This document shows positions 15,266 through 17,891 of a DNA stretch of 17,891 nucleotides, piece after piece. Made by a program: the position numbers and the translations under genes. Origin of the DNA: Firmicutes bacterium UBA6132 (GTDB taxonomy: Bacteria; Bacillota_A; Clostridia; Tissierellales; Sedimentibacteraceae); the NCBI GenBank assembly GCA_002435835.1, contig DIVM01000077.1:1-17891 (forward strand). Direction: 5' to 3'. Every line of letters starts with the position of its first letter. Within the stretch, counting starts at the first letter, position 1. The notes beneath the pieces were generated by a model. It saw only the letters and a list, made by a program, of their open reading frames with translations, was not told where the DNA came from and did not search any database.

Positions 15266-15303
15266 AAAAAACAATAATCTTTAATTAGGTTATTGTTTTT
15301 TTT
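15266..15303 (+). terminator. Rho-independent terminator of the reductase gene
   Basis: AAAAAACAATAATCT (15266-15280) pairs with AGGTTATTGTTTTTT (15287-15301) with one G-U pair, six-base loop, ending in eight T (15296-15303). Confidence 0.85.
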
Positions 15304-15317
15304 ATTGTGATAATTTT

Positions 15318-15374
15318 TTGTAAAATATTGTTGCAAGTTGTAAATTTATTTTTATGAGTTGTAAAAAGTTTTAC
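15318..15374. repeat. Three TTGTAAA direct repeats, candidate upstream activating sequence
   Basis: TTGTAAA occurs at 15318-15324, 15338-15344 and 15359-15365, so starts are 20 and 21 bp apart, about two helical turns each. The last two are part of a longer AGTTGTAAA. The third copy also begins an inverted repeat GTAAAA-AG-TTTTAC (15361-15374). They lie about 170-220 bp before the expected start site of the sigma-54 promoter, a usual range for enhancer-binding proteins. Binding by the neighbouring activator is inference. Confidence 0.5.
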
Positions 15375-15510
15375 GCGCTTATTTGATAAACAAAATAAGT
15401 AAGAATTAAAATTTAAAAAACATTAAAATATTTTTAAGGGAAAATGTTTTTATAATAAAAGGAATATGTTTGCAACATTATAAATGAATTCAAGTAAAAA
15501 TAAAAAATAT

Positions 15511-15526
15511 TGGTATTAAAATTGCT
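15511..15526 (+). promoter_or_regulatory. Sigma-54 (-24/-12) promoter for the MFS transporter gene
   Basis: TGGTATTAAAATTGCT fits the sigma-54 consensus TGGYAYNNNNNTTGCW at every fixed position, with GG and GC at the required spacing. Expected start is about 12 bases past the GC, near 15537, leaving a leader of roughly 95 bases. A sigma-54 activator gene lies just beyond the transporter, which supports the call. Confidence 0.75.
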
Positions 15527-15630
15527 ATAATAAAACTGTGATTTAATAGACCCTTAAATTGTTTTATATTTAATGGTTAATGTACAAATTTAGTATTTAA
15601 ATCGATAATAAAAAAGGATGGTAAAAGATT

Positions 15631-16908
15631 TTGAAAAAAGATGGTAAAATATTTTATGGTTGGTGGATAATTGTTGCTTTGTTTTTGTTGATGTCAGTAG
15701 TTTATTCACCTACAATCAACATGGTTTCTCTTTACACTAAGTCAGTATCAGAGTCACTTAATGTTGGTAGGTCAGAATTTATGCTTTATTATACTATAAT
15801 GGCATTTGCATCTATGTTTTCGAATATGGTTGTTGGAAGGTTTATTAGAAAGTATAATATAAAAACGATTATGGTTGTAGGTGTTATTTTAGTAGCTGGT
15901 TCGCTTATTGGTTTTTCATTTTCAACAAAGCTTATTCATTTTTACATTTTAGCGGTATTTGAAGGTATGGGATTAGCAGCTACATGTATGATACCGCCTT
16001 CAGTTATTATTACAAACTGGTTTAACGAAAAACGTGGATTGTGTATGGGACTTGGAATGTCTGGAACAGCATTTGGTGGAATAGTACTAAGCCCAATTAC
16101 TGTATCATTCATTACAAACTTTGGATGGAATAAAGCATATTTATTTACTGCAATTATAATGTTAGCTGTAGCACTTCCACTTATTTTGTTTATTATCAAA
16201 TTGTCTCCTTCTGAAATGGGTCTGTTACCACTTGGCAATAAAAATGCCATTACTTCTAAAATTGTAGGTGTAACGCAAAAAGAAGCAATAAGTTCATTAT
16301 CATTTTGGGCTCTTTGTGCAGGAATTGTTGTTACAGGAATTATAATCAATGGTGTATTAACATCTATGTCCCCATTATTAACAGATATGGGATACACTGC
16401 TCAAAGTGCAGCAACACTTTTATCCATAAGTTTTGCTACAGTTACATTGGGCAAAATTACTATTGGCAGAACATATGATAAAATAGGAGTTAACAAAACT
16501 TTATTATTAATTAGTATATGTACTTTTTTAAGTTTAATATCTTTAAAATTAGCTACTGTTTTTGCATTCGGAATATTATATACTATATTAACAGGTATAG
16601 CAGGAACAAATATTTCAGTAACACCTTCATTCCTTACTGGGGCACTATATGGCAATAAAGAATACAGTTCAATATTTGGAGTTGTAGCATTATTCTCATC
16701 ATTAGGGGCTGCGTTAGCACCCATAGTTGCTGGAGCTATATACAATATAAATCAATCATATTCTTCACTTTTATATGTATATATGGTACTTGCATTTATA
16801 GCTTATGTATTGTTCGCTATAGCAGTAAAGAAAAAACCAAGTTTTGATGTAAATCATGAGAATTTAGAAAAACAAAATACGGCTACTGACAAATTGAAAA
16901 CAGCCTAA
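15631..16908 (+). CDS. MFS transporter, oxalate/formate- or monocarboxylate-type
   Basis: This 425-residue membrane protein has about 12 hydrophobic segments. It opens with FYGWWII (8-14), typical of the oxalate/formate antiporter and monocarboxylate branch of the major facilitator superfamily. The family loop motif between helices 2 and 3 is GRFIRKYNIKT (69-79), with a matching GRTYDKIGVNKT in the second half and a hydrophilic middle loop around 200-225. TNWFNEKRGLCMGLGMSGTA is the characteristic helix 4/5 region of this branch. The last ~25 residues form a polar tail. Start: TTG at 15631 with AAAGGAT 11 bases upstream; no better ATG exists nearby. Transcription is probably sigma-54-dependent from 15511-15526. 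The substrate cannot be read from sequence; a small carboxylate is the family-based guess. Confidence 0.88.
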   Translation: MKKDGKIFYGWWIIVALFLLMSVVYSPTINMVSLYTKSVSESLNVGRSEFMLYYTIMAFASMFSNMVVGRFIRKYNIKTIMVVGVILVAGSLIGFSFSTKLIHFYILAVFEGMGLAATCMIPPSVIITNWFNEKRGLCMGLGMSGTAFGGIVLSPITVSFITNFGWNKAYLFTAIIMLAVALPLILFIIKLSPSEMGLLPLGNKNAITSKIVGVTQKEAISSLSFWALCAGIVVTGIIINGVLTSMSPLLTDMGYTAQSAATLLSISFATVTLGKITIGRTYDKIGVNKTLLLISICTFLSLISLKLATVFAFGILYTILTGIAGTNISVTPSFLTGALYGNKEYSSIFGVVALFSSLGAALAPIVAGAIYNINQSYSSLLYVYMVLAFIAYVLFAIAVKKKPSFDVNHENLEKQNTATDKLKTA

Positions 16909-16989
16909 TATTAGCAGCTATATTTAAAATTAATACAGCACAAGTTAATTCTCTAACACCATAAAGTAAATGGTTAAATAATGATTTGA

Positions 16990-17026
16990 AGAGGAGGTAA
17001 TTATAATTAATTACCTTCTCTCTTAT
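16990..17026. terminator. Hairpin between convergent transporter and activator genes, probable terminator
   Basis: AGAGGAGGTAATT (16990-17002) pairs with AATTACCTTCTCT (17009-17021) with one G-U pair and a six-base loop. The T run after it is broken (TCTTATT), so termination is probable but not certain. The left arm looks like a ribosome binding site but no start codon follows in a usable frame. Confidence 0.5.
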
Positions 17027-17081
17027 TGCTTTTAAAAACCTTTGAAATTATAATAATCATATTTAATTACTAAATAAAAAA

Positions 17082-17891
17082 TTAATTTCTATTTAATGAA
17101 TCAAAATCTATTCCGTACTTTTTAACTTTATAATTCAATGTTTGTCTTGAAATACAAAGTTCATCTGCTAAATTTGATAAGGAATTTGCATTTTTAGCTT
17201 TATTAATAATAAATTGTTTTTCAAAAGATTCTACAGCCTCATTTAGAGTATTTACATCATATTCTAATAAATTAAAGTCATTATCCTTATTGCTATTATA
17301 GTTACGTTTTTTTTGTACTATATCAGGTAAATCTTCTTTTGAAATTAAACTGGAAGAAGCGAAATTCATGCCACATTCAATAGCATTTTTAAATTCACGG
17401 ACATTTCCTGGCCAGTCATAATTATTAAGAATATTTAACACTTCAGGCGTTACGCCTTTAATTTGTTTATTCATCTCTTTGTTATAATATTTAATATAAT
17501 GTAAAGTAAGCTTCTCAATATCTGTTTTTCTTTCTCTTAAAGGAGGAACTGATATTTGTATGCTGGATATTCTATAAAATAAGTCCTTCCTTATTTTATT
17601 GTTATTTATGCAATCTTGAGGATCCTCATTAAGAGCTGCAATTATGCGAACATCAATTTTTTTAGTTTCGGACCCACCAATTCTTGTTATTCTTTTTTCT
17701 TCAATAGCTTTTAAAAGTTTAGCTTGCATATTTAAATCCATTGAGTTTATTTCATCTAAAAAAATAGTTCCTCCATCAGCTAATTCAAATATACCTGCCT
17801 TGTTTTCCGCTCCCGTATAACTTCCTTTTGTTGTTCCAAAAAATATGCTTTCCAATAATGTGTGAGGAATAGCAGCGCAGTTTTGTGATAT
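17082..17891 (-). CDS. Sigma-54-dependent transcriptional activator (NtrC/RocR type), C-terminal part
   Basis: The gene runs off the right edge; 269 residues are visible and the sensory domain and Walker A are missing. A TTG at 17855 lies inside the ATPase domain and is not the true start, since the frame continues to the edge. Numbered from the edge: NCAAIPHTLLE (4-14) is the conserved block after Walker A, the sigma-54 contact loop is GSYTGA (23-28) in place of the usual GAFTGA, Walker B is GGTIFLDE (40-47), arginine residues lie in RKDLFYR (101-107), followed by VPPLRERKTDI (115-125) and DWPGNVREF (159-167). The C terminus carries a Fis-type helix-turn-helix, NLADELCISRQTLNYKVKKYG (about 240-260), like RocR-class activators. 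It is convergent with the MFS gene, which has a sigma-54 promoter and repeats upstream, so that gene is its likely target. Confidence 0.93.
   Translation of the reverse strand: MSQNCAAIPHTLLESIFFGTTKGSYTGAENKAGIFELADGGTIFLDEINSMDLNMQAKLLKAIEEKRITRIGGSETKKIDVRIIAALNEDPQDCINNNKIRKDLFYRISSIQISVPPLRERKTDIEKLTLHYIKYYNKEMNKQIKGVTPEVLNILNNYDWPGNVREFKNAIECGMNFASSSLISKEDLPDIVQKKRNYNSNKDNDFNLLEYDVNTLNEAVESFEKQFIINKAKNANSLSNLADELCISRQTLNYKVKKYGIDFDSLNRN

Noticed and set aside
15461..15476. GGAATATGTTTGCAAC as a second sigma-54 promoter
   Set aside because: GG-to-GC spacing is one base too short and the -24 element lacks the preceding T; the site at 15511 fits fully.
16991..16998. GAGGAGGT as a ribosome binding site for a small gene
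   Set aside because: No suitable start codon with an open frame follows, and the bases form one arm of the hairpin between convergent genes.
1..17891. CRISPR arrays, tRNA or rRNA genes, transposases, prophage or known anti-phage defence genes
   Set aside because: No regularly spaced repeats, cloverleaf sequences or matching protein motifs were found on either strand.

Overview
The window is very AT-rich (about 30% G+C by eye). Its genes are those of an anaerobic, low-G+C Firmicute of the Clostridia/Tissierellia type: FeoA/FeoB ferrous-iron uptake, an adenosylcobalamin-dependent (class II) ribonucleotide reductase, PAS-type histidine kinases with no adjacent response regulator, a sigma-54 activator, and strong GGAGG or GGGTG ribosome binding sites with several TTG starts. 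I cannot name the genus. No rRNA, tRNA, CRISPR array, insertion sequence or phage gene was seen.

Layout. (1) 1-2310: iron-uptake operon, with the tail of feoA, then feoB, then a 45-residue Cys-rich membrane peptide, closed by a terminator. (2) 2440-3148: a lone gene for a 207-residue protein made of two copies of an unrecognised domain. (3) 3164-6074, minus strand: an ArsR-type repressor followed by a four-part sulfur-transfer enzyme (CoA-disulfide-reductase-like flavoprotein, rhodanese, TusA and DsrE-like domains), with a promoter and overlapping inverted repeat upstream of arsR. (4) 6156-7951: msrA, an EcsC-family gene and a decayed gene whose front half is deleted. (5) 8086-8831: a divergent uracil-DNA glycosylase. 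(6) 8974-12450: two paralogous orphan histidine kinases in tandem, one soluble and PAS-less, one with about four PAS domains. Both end in the same short C-terminal motif. They are followed by a 25-bp perfect palindrome. (7) 12451-15303: a control region and the class II ribonucleotide reductase, whose promoter is flanked and overlapped by two NrdR-box-like sites 42 bp apart. (8) 15304-17891: an MFS transporter behind a close match to a sigma-54 promoter, with three phased direct repeats further upstream. Convergent to it lies the C-terminal part of a sigma-54 enhancer-binding protein, its probable activator.

How the parts fit. Regions 3 and 4 look like a thiol, persulfide and methionine-sulfoxide repair neighbourhood. 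The ArsR protein may sense sulfane sulfur or a metal and control the persulfide/polysulfide-handling fusion enzyme. The kinases have no response regulator beside them and may feed a distant one; in clostridia Spo0A is a known target of orphan kinases. The transporter and activator form a self-contained sigma-54 module, probably for uptake or exchange of a small organic acid. The most noteworthy signals are the four-domain sulfur fusion, the sigma-54 promoter with its 20/21-bp-phased repeats, the helically phased sites before the reductase, the paired kinases with a shared tail, the divergent glycosylase, and a gene whose deletion scar can be read directly.
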